From CAIMUX01 sp964473865 (lineage in GTDB: Bacteria > Eisenbacteria > RBG-16-71-46 > CAIMUX01), in contig CAYYQN010000023.1 of NCBI GenBank assembly GCA_964473865.1, positions 7,077-71,076 on the forward strand: a stretch of 64,000 nucleotides of DNA, read 5' to 3'. Position 1 is the stretch's first letter, and each line of letters starts with the position of its first letter. The notes under the pieces were generated by a model that worked only from the letters and a program-made list of their open reading frames with translations, was not told the DNA's origin and did not search any database. Shown here piece by piece: positions 40,710 through 52,282 of this stretch. Made by a program: the position numbers and the translations under genes.

Positions 40710-43055
40710 CTAGAACGCAGGCCCGATGATGAAATGCGATTGCCACTTGCCCCGGTCGAGGCCGTAAGCGTAGTCGAACCCGACCAGCCCGAGCATCGGG
40801 ATCTCGACCCTGACTCCCGCCCCGATTCCCTTCTTCAGGTCGACGAGGCTGAAGTCGCGGGCGAAGTTCCAGGTGTTGGCGGCGTCGAGGAATAGGAGGC
40901 CCCGCACCGGGTTCACGATCGGGAACTGGTATTCGGTCGTGAACGTGTAGGCGAACCGCCCGCCCGGGAAGCGCACCTCGCGGCCATCGACGGTGTGGAT
41001 GTTCTCCTCCGGCACCACCTCGTAGTCGGGGTAGCCTCGGAGGTAGTCCGTCCGGGTCCCCCCCAGTCGGAAGGTCTCCGATCCGGGCACGGCCCCGCCG
41101 GAGCGGTACGCCCCGAGGTAGCTGATCTTGTTCCGGATCATCACGGCCGGCTTCCAGAACGGGACGAACCAGATGCGATGATCGAGCTCCGGCTTGTAGA
41201 AGTCGATCTGCCCCCCGAGGAGGCCCCCGGAGAACTCCGACCGCAGGACGGTCCGACTGCCCAGAGTCGGGTTGAACGGGTTGTCGGTACTGGTACGCGA
41301 GAACGAGAACGTAAGCTTGGAGGCGGTTCCGTTCGAGGATCGGAGCAGCTCCTGGCTGGAGGGATCCAGTCCGGTGTCGATGTCGGTGTACTTCAGCTTC
41401 TCGAGGGAGTAGCCCAGGTACACGCGCGAGTAGTCCGGCACCTTGAAGAACCAGGGCCGGCCCAGGTTCAGGCCGCCGCCGCGTTCCCGCAGGCTGTAGA
41501 GATCGTAGTCCCGGGTGGTGTTGTAGATCTGCGCCCCGAGCGAGACGGGCGTTCCGAGCATCCACGGTTCGGTGAACGAGATGTCGTAGGTGCGCCGCCG
41601 GGATCCCCGTTCCAGCTGGAGCTGGATCGATTGCCCGTTGCCAAAGAGGTTGTTGTGCCCGAATTGGACGAATCCGGTGAGGCCGGTGTCGCTGGAATAG
41701 CCCGCCCCGGCGGTGGCGGTGCCGGAGCTCTTCTCCTTCACGGCGAACGAGACATCGACGTCCGAGCCGATCCCGGCCGGTTTGTAGTCGACTTGTACAT
41801 CCTCGAAGTAGCCCAGCGCGAAGATGTCCCGGTGGCTGCGCAGGAGCACCGAGCGGCGCAGCAGCTGCCCGGGCACCAGGGCGATCTCGCGCCGGATCAC
41901 CCGCTCCTTGGTGCGAGTGTTGCCGGTGATCGTGATCTCCCGCACCTTGGAGGAATTCCCTTCCTCCACCAGATAGGCGACGCTCACCGTGTCGCCGGAG
42001 ACGCGGCTCTCGGGCTGGATCGACAGCTCGAGGAGATACCCTTTCTCCGTGTACAGCTCGTAGGCGGCCCCGGTGGTTTCGTCCAGGCGGGCCCGGCTGT
42101 ACGGTTGGCCCGGCACGATGGTCGCCGCCGCCGCCAACGCCGAGGTCGGCACCGCGACATTGCCGCTCCAGGTGACCTGGCCGAACCGGTACAGCGGTCC
42201 CTCCGCGATGCTGTACCGCAGGGTGAGTGAACGTCCGTCGGCCCCGAGCTCCGGTTCCCCCGCCGTCACCGCCGCGTCCTTGTACCCATGGTTCTGGAAG
42301 AAGGCCTCGAGCCGCTCCCGGTCCTCGCGCATCCGTTCCGCGGTATAGCGCTTCCGATGGATGAGCGAGTTTGGTTTGAGCTGGAGCTGCTTGCGCATCT
42401 GCTTGGCGGGAAACGCCGCGCTTCCGGTGAACTCGATCGCCTCGATCGAGACCCGGGGACCTTCCTCGACGTTGATGACCAGGGACTGCTTCCCGCCGAG
42501 AGTGTCGGTGAGAGCCGTCGTCACCCGGGCCGCCGCGTAACCCTCGTCGCGGTAGGCCGTCTCCACGGCCTTGCGGGCCTGGAACAGCTTCGGTTCGGAG
42601 ACAATCTGGCCGACCTTGAGATCGACCTTGGCCTTGAGGTCCTCGTCGCCGAGCTTCTTGTTCCCTCTCCAGGTGAGGGACGCAAGGCGCGCATTCTCCT
42701 TCACCTCGAAGGCCAGGCCGCGCCCCCCGGCCGAGTCGGGCCAGTCCCACACTCGGATCGAGGAGAAGAGCCCGAGACCCCACAGCGCGCGGATGGCGTC
42801 CCGCAGGCGGTAGGCGCTGACGGTGTCCCCGACCGCCAGCCCGGAGGTGCGCAACGCCAGGCGCCCGTCGGCCGCCTCGTTCCCCCGAAAGACAATGCGA
42901 CCCAGCGGGCGCCGGGAGAGCTCATCGCCGGCCTGGGGGTTCCAGGACCACTCTGCCGCCGGCGCCGGCCGCGCCGCGATCAGGAGCGCCAGTCCGAGCG
43001 ACACCACGATTGTCGTCGGGAGAACCCTTCCACCCCCTACCGCCCTCAGCCGCAT
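40710..43055 (-). CDS. bamA: outer membrane protein assembly factor BamA
   Basis: 781 residues from the ATG at 43055, 11 bases after the clpC stop; a longer open frame into clpC is not used. A signal peptide ends near AAEWSW. Five POTRA-like repeats follow, each with the GN(x)TRTKE-type turn (for example ITGNTRTKERVIRREI). The Omp85 barrel has the family LRGYPDYE lid-lock motif and ends with an aromatic residue (IIGPAF). It inserts beta-barrel proteins in the outer membrane. It follows clpC and precedes skp. Confidence 0.94.
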   Translation of the reverse strand: MRLRAVGGGRVLPTTIVVSLGLALLIAARPAPAAEWSWNPQAGDELSRRPLGRIVFRGNEAADGRLALRTSGLAVGDTVSAYRLRDAIRALWGLGLFSSIRVWDWPDSAGGRGLAFEVKENARLASLTWRGNKKLGDEDLKAKVDLKVGQIVSEPKLFQARKAVETAYRDEGYAAARVTTALTDTLGGKQSLVINVEEGPRVSIEAIEFTGSAAFPAKQMRKQLQLKPNSLIHRKRYTAERMREDRERLEAFFQNHGYKDAAVTAGEPELGADGRSLTLRYSIAEGPLYRFGQVTWSGNVAVPTSALAAAATIVPGQPYSRARLDETTGAAYELYTEKGYLLELSIQPESRVSGDTVSVAYLVEEGNSSKVREITITGNTRTKERVIRREIALVPGQLLRRSVLLRSHRDIFALGYFEDVQVDYKPAGIGSDVDVSFAVKEKSSGTATAGAGYSSDTGLTGFVQFGHNNLFGNGQSIQLQLERGSRRRTYDISFTEPWMLGTPVSLGAQIYNTTRDYDLYSLRERGGGLNLGRPWFFKVPDYSRVYLGYSLEKLKYTDIDTGLDPSSQELLRSSNGTASKLTFSFSRTSTDNPFNPTLGSRTVLRSEFSGGLLGGQIDFYKPELDHRIWFVPFWKPAVMIRNKISYLGAYRSGGAVPGSETFRLGGTRTDYLRGYPDYEVVPEENIHTVDGREVRFPGGRFAYTFTTEYQFPIVNPVRGLLFLDAANTWNFARDFSLVDLKKGIGAGVRVEIPMLGLVGFDYAYGLDRGKWQSHFIIGPAF

Positions 43056-43065
43056 CGGCGCGCGC

Positions 43066-45513
<2,448 letters not shown>

Positions 45514-45536
45514 TGCGTCCCTCCCGGAGATCGCTC

Positions 45537-46613
45537 CTAGCGGGTCGGCTCCGGCGCGTCGCGCACGCCCAGGACCTCCCGTACGAAGCGGGCCCGGTAC
45601 TCGTTGCGTTCCTCTGAATTCATCTCCCGGCCGGCCACCTTCTGCAGGTGCGCCGGCTGGCAGCGGATGAGCAGCTCATTCAACACCGGGATATCCGGCA
45701 CGTTCCGCATGGCCAGGGTGCGGCCGAAGCGGACGGCGGACAGCAATCCGATCGCCTCCTGCGAGGAGAGCAGCCGGCAGGAGCGAAGCACCCCCGCCGC
45801 GCGCATGATCTTGTCCTCGAGTTGCCACCGCGCCTGACGCAAGAGCTGCTCCTGCGCCTTCTCCTCCCAGTCGAGAACCTGCCGCACGACGCGGGTGAGC
45901 TTGGTCAGGATCTCCTCCTCGCTCTGGCCCAGGGTCACCTGGTTGCTGAGCTGGAGGAAGTTCCCCATCACCTCCGACCCCTCGCCGTGGTAGCCGCGCA
46001 CGGTCAGGCCGACCTGGGCCACGCCCACCAGGATCTTCTTCATCCGGCTCGTCAGCACCAGCGCGGGAAGGTGCAGCAGCACCGACGCGCGCATACCGGT
46101 GCCGACGTTGGTCGGACAGGCGGTGAGGTACCCGAGCTCACCGCTCCAGGCGAACGGAAGCGCCGCCTCCAGCATCGTGTCGACCGCGCGCGCCCGGTGC
46201 CACGACTCCTCGAGGCGGAATCCGGCCTCCAGCGATTGGATGCGCACGTGGTCTTCCTCGTTGATCAGGATCGACGCCCGCTCGTCGGCGGCCAGCACCA
46301 GCCCGCGGGCTCCCCCGTCTCCCGTCAGATCATGGGAGATGAGATGCCGCTCGAGGAGGAACTGGCGGTCCAGGAGCGGCAGCTCGTTCATCACCTGCGC
46401 GGCGCCGCCCCGAAACGGCTCGCCGGCCAGCGCCGCCTCCGAGACCATGCGGTAGACGCGCAGCAGATCCTCTTCCAGGGCCCGGCCGACGAACGGGATG
46501 CCGGCCAGGTTCCGCGCAAGCCGGACCCGGGTGGAGAGGATCCGGTCGGCCTGGGGACCGTCCGTCTTCAACCACGTGCCGGCCCGCGCCGCCATCTCCT
46601 GGATCGGGATCAC
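45537..46613 (-). CDS. mcsB: protein arginine kinase McsB
   Basis: 358 residues from a GTG at 46613 that overlaps the mcsA stop (GTGA). Phosphagen-kinase fold: RILSTRVRLARNLAGIPF, NEEDHVRIQ, the active-site CPTNVGTGMRASVLLHLP, and the RGYHGEGSEVMGNFLQLSNQ segment. McsB phosphorylates Arg on aggregated proteins for ClpCP. Its activator McsA and ClpC flank it, but the repressor gene ctsR is missing, unlike the Firmicutes operon. Confidence 0.95.
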   Translation of the reverse strand: MIPIQEMAARAGTWLKTDGPQADRILSTRVRLARNLAGIPFVGRALEEDLLRVYRMVSEAALAGEPFRGGAAQVMNELPLLDRQFLLERHLISHDLTGDGGARGLVLAADERASILINEEDHVRIQSLEAGFRLEESWHRARAVDTMLEAALPFAWSGELGYLTACPTNVGTGMRASVLLHLPALVLTSRMKKILVGVAQVGLTVRGYHGEGSEVMGNFLQLSNQVTLGQSEEEILTKLTRVVRQVLDWEEKAQEQLLRQARWQLEDKIMRAAGVLRSCRLLSSQEAIGLLSAVRFGRTLAMRNVPDIPVLNELLIRCQPAHLQKVAGREMNSEERNEYRARFVREVLGVRDAPEPTR

Positions 46614-47194
46614 GGCCGCTCCTCGCCGTTGCCGGCCCCGGCGGAGTCCCCGGCATCGCGGGCCGGACCGGCATTGCCGGCCGGGTCGTCGTCGGGCAGC
46701 GGCGCCGTCTCCAGGCGCCGAATCTGGTCCCGCAGCTCCGCCGCCAGCTCGAACTCCTCCCGCTCCACGGCCCGATTCAACTCCTCGCGCAGGCGGCCCA
46801 GATCGCGCCGCCGCAGGCTCGATCCATCCACGCCGCGCGGCGCCCGCCCTTGGTGGCGGGTCGCCCCGTGCACGCGGCGCAGGATCTGCCTCAGCTGGGC
46901 CTCGAAGGCTCCATAGCAATCGGCGCACCCCAGCCGTCCGGTGCGGGCGAACTGGCTGTAGCGGATCCCGCAGGAGGCGCACTGCACCGCTCCGACCTTG
47001 GCCGCGCTTTCGGGATAGAGGTTCTCCGCCATCCAGATGAACTGGTTGGCGATCGACAGCTTGTTCTGCTCCACCGCGAGATGGAACCCCTTCTCCGCCG
47101 CACAAGACTCGCAGAGATGGATCTCGTGGAGCTGCCCGTCGACCACTTCCTTGAAGAAGATGGTCGCCTCGGCCTCGCAGTTCATGCACTTCAT
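46610..47194 (-). CDS. mcsA: McsA-type zinc and UVR protein
   Basis: 194 residues. Two treble-clef-like CxxC pairs (MKCMNC with CESCAAEK; CASCGIRY with CADCYGAF) and a C-terminal UVR coiled coil (LREELNRAVEREEFELAAELRDQI), the domain layout of McsA. The last ~30 residues are Gly/Ala/Asp-rich and lineage-specific. It activates McsB and adapts it to ClpC in the family. Overlaps lolD (ATGA) and mcsB (GTGA). Confidence 0.9.
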   Translation of the reverse strand: MKCMNCEAEATIFFKEVVDGQLHEIHLCESCAAEKGFHLAVEQNKLSIANQFIWMAENLYPESAAKVGAVQCASCGIRYSQFARTGRLGCADCYGAFEAQLRQILRRVHGATRHQGRAPRGVDGSSLRRRDLGRLREELNRAVEREEFELAAELRDQIRRLETAPLPDDDPAGNAGPARDAGDSAGAGNGEERP

Positions 47195-48024
47195 GCCGGA
47201 GACTCTCCCGCCGGCCGCGCCGCCGGCCGTGTCGCCGGCCCGGTGGCGGGCGGTGTTGCCGGCCGTGTCGCCGGCCTCGTTGCCGACGCCATTGCCGGCT
47301 CTCCAGCCGATCCTTCGGGCCGGAGGATCCCGTCGACCAGGCGCACCCGGGTGTCGGCCAGCGCGGCCAGCTCCGGGTTGTGGGTCACCACGATCCAGGA
47401 CTGCCGGTGCCGTCGAGCCAAAGCATACATCAGGTCGTGGAGTCCTCGCGCCGTCGGAGGATCGAGATTCCCGGTCGGCTCGTCGGCCAGGACCAGAGTC
47501 GGCGCCTGGAAGAGACTCCGCGCCACCGCCACCCGCTGCTGTTCCCCTCCCGAAAGCTCGTCCGGCTTGTGCTCCGCGCGGGCCGAAAGTCCCACCTCCG
47601 CCAGGAGTTCCCGGGCCCTCTGGCGCGCGGCGTCGGGAGTCTGCCGGGCCACCAGCCCCGGCATCATGACGTTCTCTTCCGCAGTGAACTCGGGCATCAG
47701 ATGGTGGAACTGGAACACGAACCCCAGGTTCCGGTTCCGGAACCGGCAGCGGTCGCGCTCGGCCAGGGAGAAGATATCCTGATCCCGAAATCGGACGACG
47801 CCGGCGTTCGGCCGGTCGAGCCCTCCCAGGCAGTGCAGGAGGGTGCTCTTCCCCGCCCCCGAGGCGCCGAGCACAGCCAGGATTTCGCCCGCGCGAAGGA
47901 CCAGATCAACCCCGCGCAGGACCTGGATCCGGGTCTCGCCCAGGCTGAACGTACGGGTGATCCCGGTCGCCTCCAGGAGCACCGGCTCCGCTTCGATCGA
48001 CCGTTCCCGTCCGTCACTCGACAT
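47191..48024 (-). CDS. lolD: lipoprotein-releasing ABC transporter ATPase LolD
   Basis: 277 residues; family members are ~225-235. Walker A LGASGAGKSTLLH, the LolD-type FVFQFHHLMPEFTA, signature LSGGEQQRVAVAR, Walker B LVLADEPTGNLD, and H-loop VVTHNPE. It powers lipoprotein extraction from the inner membrane with the LolC/E-type protein encoded immediately before it (they overlap by 11 bases). The last ~35 residues repeat RPAT-like units (tandem DNA repeat 47211-47297). Confidence 0.92.
   Translation of the reverse strand: MSSDGRERSIEAEPVLLEATGITRTFSLGETRIQVLRGVDLVLRAGEILAVLGASGAGKSTLLHCLGGLDRPNAGVVRFRDQDIFSLAERDRCRFRNRNLGFVFQFHHLMPEFTAEENVMMPGLVARQTPDAARQRARELLAEVGLSARAEHKPDELSGGEQQRVAVARSLFQAPTLVLADEPTGNLDPPTARGLHDLMYALARRHRQSWIVVTHNPELAALADTRVRLVDGILRPEGSAGEPAMASATRPATRPATPPATGPATRPAARPAGESPA
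47211..47297 (-). repeat. short tandem repeats at the 3' end of lolD
   Basis: Repeated gccggccgtgtcgccggcc-like units code for a low-complexity ATRPATRPATPPATGPATRP-type tail. The unit is short and imperfect. It lies just before the mcsA start. Confidence 0.55.
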
Positions 48025-49252
48025 TGCGAATCGCCTCCACCGGGTGCAGCCGCGCCGCCTTGACCGCCGGGTAGATGGTGGCCAGAACCGAGATGAGGAA
48101 CACGGAGATCAGAACCGCCGCGACGTCCGTCGCCTCCACCCGGATCGGCAACGTGTCGATGAAGTAGATGTCGCCGGGCAGGCGGATGAACTTGTACTTG
48201 TCCAGCACGCGACAGAGAGTGAGCCCCAGGACCGCGCCCAGCGCCATTCCCACCCCGCCGATCAGCGTGCCCTGGCAGATGAAGATGCCGGCGACCTCGC
48301 CCGGCGTCGCTCCCATGGAGCGGAGGATCCCGATGTCCCGCCGTTTCTCCATGACCAGGAGGATCAGCGAAGCAAGGATGTTGAACGCCGCCACCATGAC
48401 GATGAGCGTCAGGATGACGAACATGACCCGCTTTTCCATCTCCATCCAGGAGAAGAGCTGCGCATTCATCTCGATCCAGTCGGTGGCGCGGTAGGGGTAA
48501 CCGCCGAGCTCCGCCACGATCTCGGCCGCGACTTCCGGCGCGCGGTACATGTTCCGCACCTTGGCCTCCACCGCCGAAATCCGGTTGCCCAAGGCCATCA
48601 GGTCCTGCGCCTCGCGCACGCCCAGAAACACGAACGAGGCGTCGTACTCGTACATCCCGGAGCGGAAGATGCCGGCCACGCGGAAGTTCCGCACGCGCGG
48701 CAGGTAACCCAGCGGAGAGGTCGTTCCGATCTGGGGAGCGAGGAGCTGCACCCGCTCCCCGGTCGTCACCGCCAGATTCTCGGCAACGTGCACTCCGAGG
48801 ATGGCGCCGGGCAGCTCCCCCGGCTCGGCCGAAAGGGTGAGCGGGCCCGGCGGACGCTCGATGTAGTCGAGGATCTGGGTGACGTTCGACTCTCCGTCGA
48901 GGTCCACCCCCTTGATGACGATCCCGTCGGTGCTGCCCCGGGCCGAAACCATCGCCTTGCCGTAGACAAACGGCGTGGCGGCGATCACCTCCGGGTGGGC
49001 ACGCACGCGCGCCAGGAGAGAGTCGGCGTGGGCCATCCCCTGCGTGCCGTACGGGAGGATCGTGACGTGCGCGTTGGTCCCAACGATGCGCGTCTTCACT
49101 TCGCGCTCGAACCCGGACATCACGGCCAGCACCACGATGAGCGCCAGCACGCCGAGCGTCTCCCCTCCGACCGCGATCCAGGTGATCAGCGAGAGGAGAC
49201 CGCGCCGGCGGCGGGGCAGGAGGTAGCGGCGCGCCAGAAACAGCTCGTACAT
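48014..49252 (-). CDS. lolC: lipoprotein-releasing system permease LolC/LolE type
   Basis: 412 residues from the ATG at 49252. FtsX/MacB topology: first membrane helix near LITWIAVGGETLGVLALIVVL, a periplasmic domain of ~210 residues, then three C-terminal helices (VMFVILTLIVMVAAFNILAS and following) and the conserved MEKRRDIGILRSMGATPGEV loop and IYPAVKAARLHPVEAIRNVE end. Only one permease gene is present, so a homodimeric Lol transporter (LolF-like) is likely. Overlaps lolD; purF is nine bases upstream. Confidence 0.92.
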   Translation of the reverse strand: MYELFLARRYLLPRRRRGLLSLITWIAVGGETLGVLALIVVLAVMSGFEREVKTRIVGTNAHVTILPYGTQGMAHADSLLARVRAHPEVIAATPFVYGKAMVSARGSTDGIVIKGVDLDGESNVTQILDYIERPPGPLTLSAEPGELPGAILGVHVAENLAVTTGERVQLLAPQIGTTSPLGYLPRVRNFRVAGIFRSGMYEYDASFVFLGVREAQDLMALGNRISAVEAKVRNMYRAPEVAAEIVAELGGYPYRATDWIEMNAQLFSWMEMEKRVMFVILTLIVMVAAFNILASLILLVMEKRRDIGILRSMGATPGEVAGIFICQGTLIGGVGMALGAVLGLTLCRVLDKYKFIRLPGDIYFIDTLPIRVEATDVAAVLISVFLISVLATIYPAVKAARLHPVEAIRNVE

Positions 49253-49260
49253 GGCGGGAC

Positions 49261-50763
49261 CTAATCGTGGTCGAACGGGATGGAGCTCCCGTTCGCCGGC
49301 ACGGCGGTGGGATAACGCCCGGTCCAGCAGGCGTAGCAGTAGCTGCGCGGCGCCTGCACGCTGGCCTCGAGGTCCTCCAGCGCCAGATACCCGAGGGTGG
49401 TCGCGCCGATGAAGCGCCGGATCTCGTCGAGTCCCTGGCGGCCCGCGATCAACTCGGAGCGGGTAGGCGTGTCGATGCCGTAGTGGCACGGATGGGTGAT
49501 GGGGGGCGAGGCCACGCGGAAGTGGACTTCCGTGGCCCCGGCCCGAAAGAGCAGCCCCACGAGCTTGCGGCTGGTCGTGCCGCGCACGATCGAGTCGTCC
49601 ACCGCCACGACGCGCCGGCCGCGCAGGATGCGTTCCACCGGATTGAACTTCACGCGGACCGAGTCAACGCGTTGGTCGCTCCCCGCCTGGATGAAGGTTC
49701 TCCCGATGTAATGATTCCGGATCAGCCCCAGCTCGAACGGCAGGCCCGACTCCTCGGCGAAGCCCTGCGCGGCCGCGTTCGACGAGTCGGGGATGGCGAT
49801 GACGAGATCGGCCGGGGCGGGGTGCCGCCGCGCCAGGAGCCGCCCCTGGTGCCGCCGGACCTCGTTGACCGCCTCGCCGAAGACCACGCTGTCGGGTCGC
49901 GAGAAGTAGATCTGCTCGAACATGCACTGGGTGCGGGGCCGATCGGGGAATACGCGCCGCGAAACCATCCCCTCCCGGGTCAGCACCACCATCTCCCCCG
50001 GCTCCACATCCCGCAGGAGGTTCGCCCCGACGAGGTCGAAGGCGCAGGTCTCGGAAGCCAGGAGGTACATCCCATCGAGGGTGCCCAGGGAGAGGGGTCG
50101 AAAACCAAACGGATCGCGGTATCCGATCAGGGTCTGCTCATCCATGATCAGGCAGCTGATCGCCCCCTCGACCTGCCGCAGCGCTTCTTCCGCGCGTTCG
50201 ACCAGGCTGCCACGCGCCGCGCGGGCGATGAGATGCAGGACCACCTCGGAATCGGTGGTCGTCTGGAAGAGCGCTCCTTCCTGCTCCATCCGTTCCCGCA
50301 ACGCGGCGACATTGGTCAGATTTCCGTTGTGCGCAATGGCGAGCTTGCCGCCCCGGTAGTCGACCAGGATCGGCTGGACGTTCCGCAGCTTGGTCGCCTT
50401 GCCGGTAGTGGCATACCGATTGTGGGCGATCCCGAGGTAGCCGTCATACCGCTGGCGCGCCTCCCCGGTGAAGACCTCGCTGACCAGACCGAGCCCTTTC
50501 AGCGCCCGCGTCTTCTGGCCGTTGTGCAGCACCATGCCGCACCCTTCCTGGCCCCGGTGCTGGAGGGCGAAGAGACCGTAGAAGAGCAGGTCGGTCACAT
50601 CGCCTGTTCCGAAGACCCCGATCAGGCCGCACTCGTCGTGGAACCGGTCGCTCCGGTTCTCCCGATCCGCTCGCGCGGGTCCGCCGGGCCAGGCGACGCT
50701 CGCGGCCGCTCGACCCCGGACGTCCACCAGCTGCGGTTGGTGGCTCCGGCCGCGCCTGATCAT
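49261..50763 (-). CDS. purF: amidophosphoribosyltransferase
   Basis: 500 residues from the ATG at 50763. It makes phosphoribosylamine from PRPP and glutamine. The N-terminal nucleophile Cys is in DECGLIGVFG, at residue 45, so a propeptide of 44 residues would have to be removed, longer than in well-known PurFs. HRGQEGCG, NGNLTN and the PRPP site VVAVDDSIVRGTTS are present. Four Cys at Fe-S positions (CMFEQIYF, PCHYGID, CYACWTG) put it in the iron-sulfur type. Overlaps the PurS-like gene by ATGA. Confidence 0.95.
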   Translation of the reverse strand: MIRRGRSHQPQLVDVRGRAAASVAWPGGPARADRENRSDRFHDECGLIGVFGTGDVTDLLFYGLFALQHRGQEGCGMVLHNGQKTRALKGLGLVSEVFTGEARQRYDGYLGIAHNRYATTGKATKLRNVQPILVDYRGGKLAIAHNGNLTNVAALRERMEQEGALFQTTTDSEVVLHLIARAARGSLVERAEEALRQVEGAISCLIMDEQTLIGYRDPFGFRPLSLGTLDGMYLLASETCAFDLVGANLLRDVEPGEMVVLTREGMVSRRVFPDRPRTQCMFEQIYFSRPDSVVFGEAVNEVRRHQGRLLARRHPAPADLVIAIPDSSNAAAQGFAEESGLPFELGLIRNHYIGRTFIQAGSDQRVDSVRVKFNPVERILRGRRVVAVDDSIVRGTTSRKLVGLLFRAGATEVHFRVASPPITHPCHYGIDTPTRSELIAGRQGLDEIRRFIGATTLGYLALEDLEASVQAPRSYCYACWTGRYPTAVPANGSSIPFDHD

Positions 50764-51464
50764 GCCCCGCCCCCGGCCCGGGCCCCGGCCCCGGCACCCC
50801 CGGAGGTCCAGAGCGGAATCGGCACCGCCCCCGACAACACCCGGTAATGCTGTGCGTGCGGGTTGCAGAGCAGGCCCTCGCGGCGCGAGCGCGCCGCGCC
50901 CACGGCGACGGTCCAATCGGATCGCTCCCCGGTGCTGGCGCCATCTCGCCACCGGATCGACCAGAGCTCGCCCCGGAAGGCCGCGGTCACGTCCCATCCA
51001 GGAAGGGCGGTCGGCAGATCGGCCGGAAGGGCGTCATCTCCCCGCGGCCAGACGATCAGGTGATCGAACTCCGGCCGGGACAGATCCGGCGTTCCGAAGT
51101 CTCCCGGATGACGCCGCCCGCCGGATCTCACCTCCCAGGCGGCGTCGGCATTGTCGGCCTGGGGCGCGCGGACCCACGCCCGCTGCTTGTTCGGGTTCCA
51201 GAAGACCACGGTGCGTTCGAGATAGGCCGACAGGAGTTCCGAAAGGGCCGCACCGGCCGGAGTCGAGCGCAACGCCACCTCATGCAGCGAACGGCGCCGG
51301 ACCTCGACCAGACGGTCGCCGAAGCCGAGGAGGTGTCGGATCGCCTCTGCCGCGGTCAGCGCCGTCGGGTCGCTGTTCTTCAGGTCGAGCAGGATCTGCA
51401 CAGTGATCGAACCGGACTCAACCCTGCTCCCAGCGACCGTCTCGCCTCCCGGGACCACCGGCAT
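50760..51464 (-). CDS. PurS-like domain fused to an unknown C-terminal domain
   Basis: 234 residues from the ATG at 51464, with GGGAGGG upstream. Residues ~20-100 follow PurS: ITVQILLDLKNSDPTALTAA matches the 'V.V.LK..vlDP.g.av' strand and helix, HLLGFGDRLVEVRRRSLHEVAL the 'LG...v..vR.GK...l' part, then a helix and strand. PurS is the ~80-residue bridge of the PurSQL FGAM synthetase, and small purQ and small purL are its neighbours. The remaining ~130 residues (GGRRHPGDFGTPDLSRPEFDH onward) match nothing I recognise. Located between purQ and purF. Confidence 0.65.
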   Translation of the reverse strand: MPVVPGGETVAGSRVESGSITVQILLDLKNSDPTALTAAEAIRHLLGFGDRLVEVRRRSLHEVALRSTPAGAALSELLSAYLERTVVFWNPNKQRAWVRAPQADNADAAWEVRSGGRRHPGDFGTPDLSRPEFDHLIVWPRGDDALPADLPTALPGWDVTAAFRGELWSIRWRDGASTGERSDWTVAVGAARSRREGLLCNPHAQHYRVLSGAVPIPLWTSGGAGAGARAGGGA

Positions 51465-51468
51465 CGCC

Positions 51469-52281
51469 TCAATCCCTCCCAGCGCCCAGCGCGCGCGCCA
51501 GAGCCTGGAAGATGCGCATTCCGGGCCCGGCGTTCTCCAACTCGCGCCCGCGAGCGGCGCGGCGTCGGTCCCCCCAGGTCCCTGCCAGCCACTCGGGAAC
51601 CTGGGCCAGGTCCTGCGCGCGCTCCGGGTGCGGCATGACGGCCAGCACGTTGCCGTCGCCTCCCACCAGGCCCGCGGCATCCGCAACCGAGCCGTTCGGG
51701 TTCCGCGGGAAGCCTCCCGCCGGCCCGCCGTCGGCGCCGGAGTAGCGCAACGCCACCGAACCCCCGAGATCCGCTTCCAGGTCGGGATCGATCGACGTGA
51801 ATCGCCCCTCGCCATGCGCCGTCGGCATCGGCAGCGGCTCATCGAGGCCGCGCGTGAAGAGACACCCCTCGGCGCCGGGGCCCGGCGCCAGGTAGACCCA
51901 GCGGGTGTAGTACCCGTCGCGCCGCTCGATCCGGTTCGCCGCCAAGGCGAGACGCACCGGGTCACCGTCGCCGCCGGGCACGAGCCCCGCCTCCACCAGG
52001 ATCTGCGCGCCGTTGCAGATCCCGAGGATCGGCGCCCCCTCCTTCGCGCGCCGGGCCACCACCTCCAGGAGCGGCAGGCGGGCGGCCACCGCCCCGGCGC
52101 GGATGCGGTCCTGGTAGCTGAATCCTCCGGGTAGCACGTAGGCATCGAAGTGACGCAGCTCCTCCGGCGGCACGTTCCAGCGCTCGATTCGCGGCTCCAG
52201 GCCGGCGCGGGCCAACGCCCGCACCGTCTCGCGCTCGCAGTTGCTCCCGGGAAACCGCACCACTGCCACCCGCGCAGCCAT
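51469..52281 (-). CDS. purQ: phosphoribosylformylglycinamidine synthase, glutaminase subunit
   Basis: 270 residues from the ATG at 52281, directly after the purL stop. Class I glutaminase of the FGAM synthetase: VAVVRFPGSNCERET, the nucleophile elbow GICNGAQILVEAGLVP, and the catalytic VMPHPERAQD. It supplies ammonia to PurL. The separate small PurQ and small PurL imply a PurS partner, provided by the next gene. Confidence 0.95.
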   Translation of the reverse strand: MAARVAVVRFPGSNCERETVRALARAGLEPRIERWNVPPEELRHFDAYVLPGGFSYQDRIRAGAVAARLPLLEVVARRAKEGAPILGICNGAQILVEAGLVPGGDGDPVRLALAANRIERRDGYYTRWVYLAPGPGAEGCLFTRGLDEPLPMPTAHGEGRFTSIDPDLEADLGGSVALRYSGADGGPAGGFPRNPNGSVADAAGLVGGDGNVLAVMPHPERAQDLAQVPEWLAGTWGDRRRAARGRELENAGPGMRIFQALARALGAGRD

Positions 52282-52282
52282 T

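Noticed and set aside
40588..42783. Upstream extension of the skp frame into bamA
   Set aside because: Out-of-frame shadow of bamA; the signal peptide at the ATG 40587 fixes the start.
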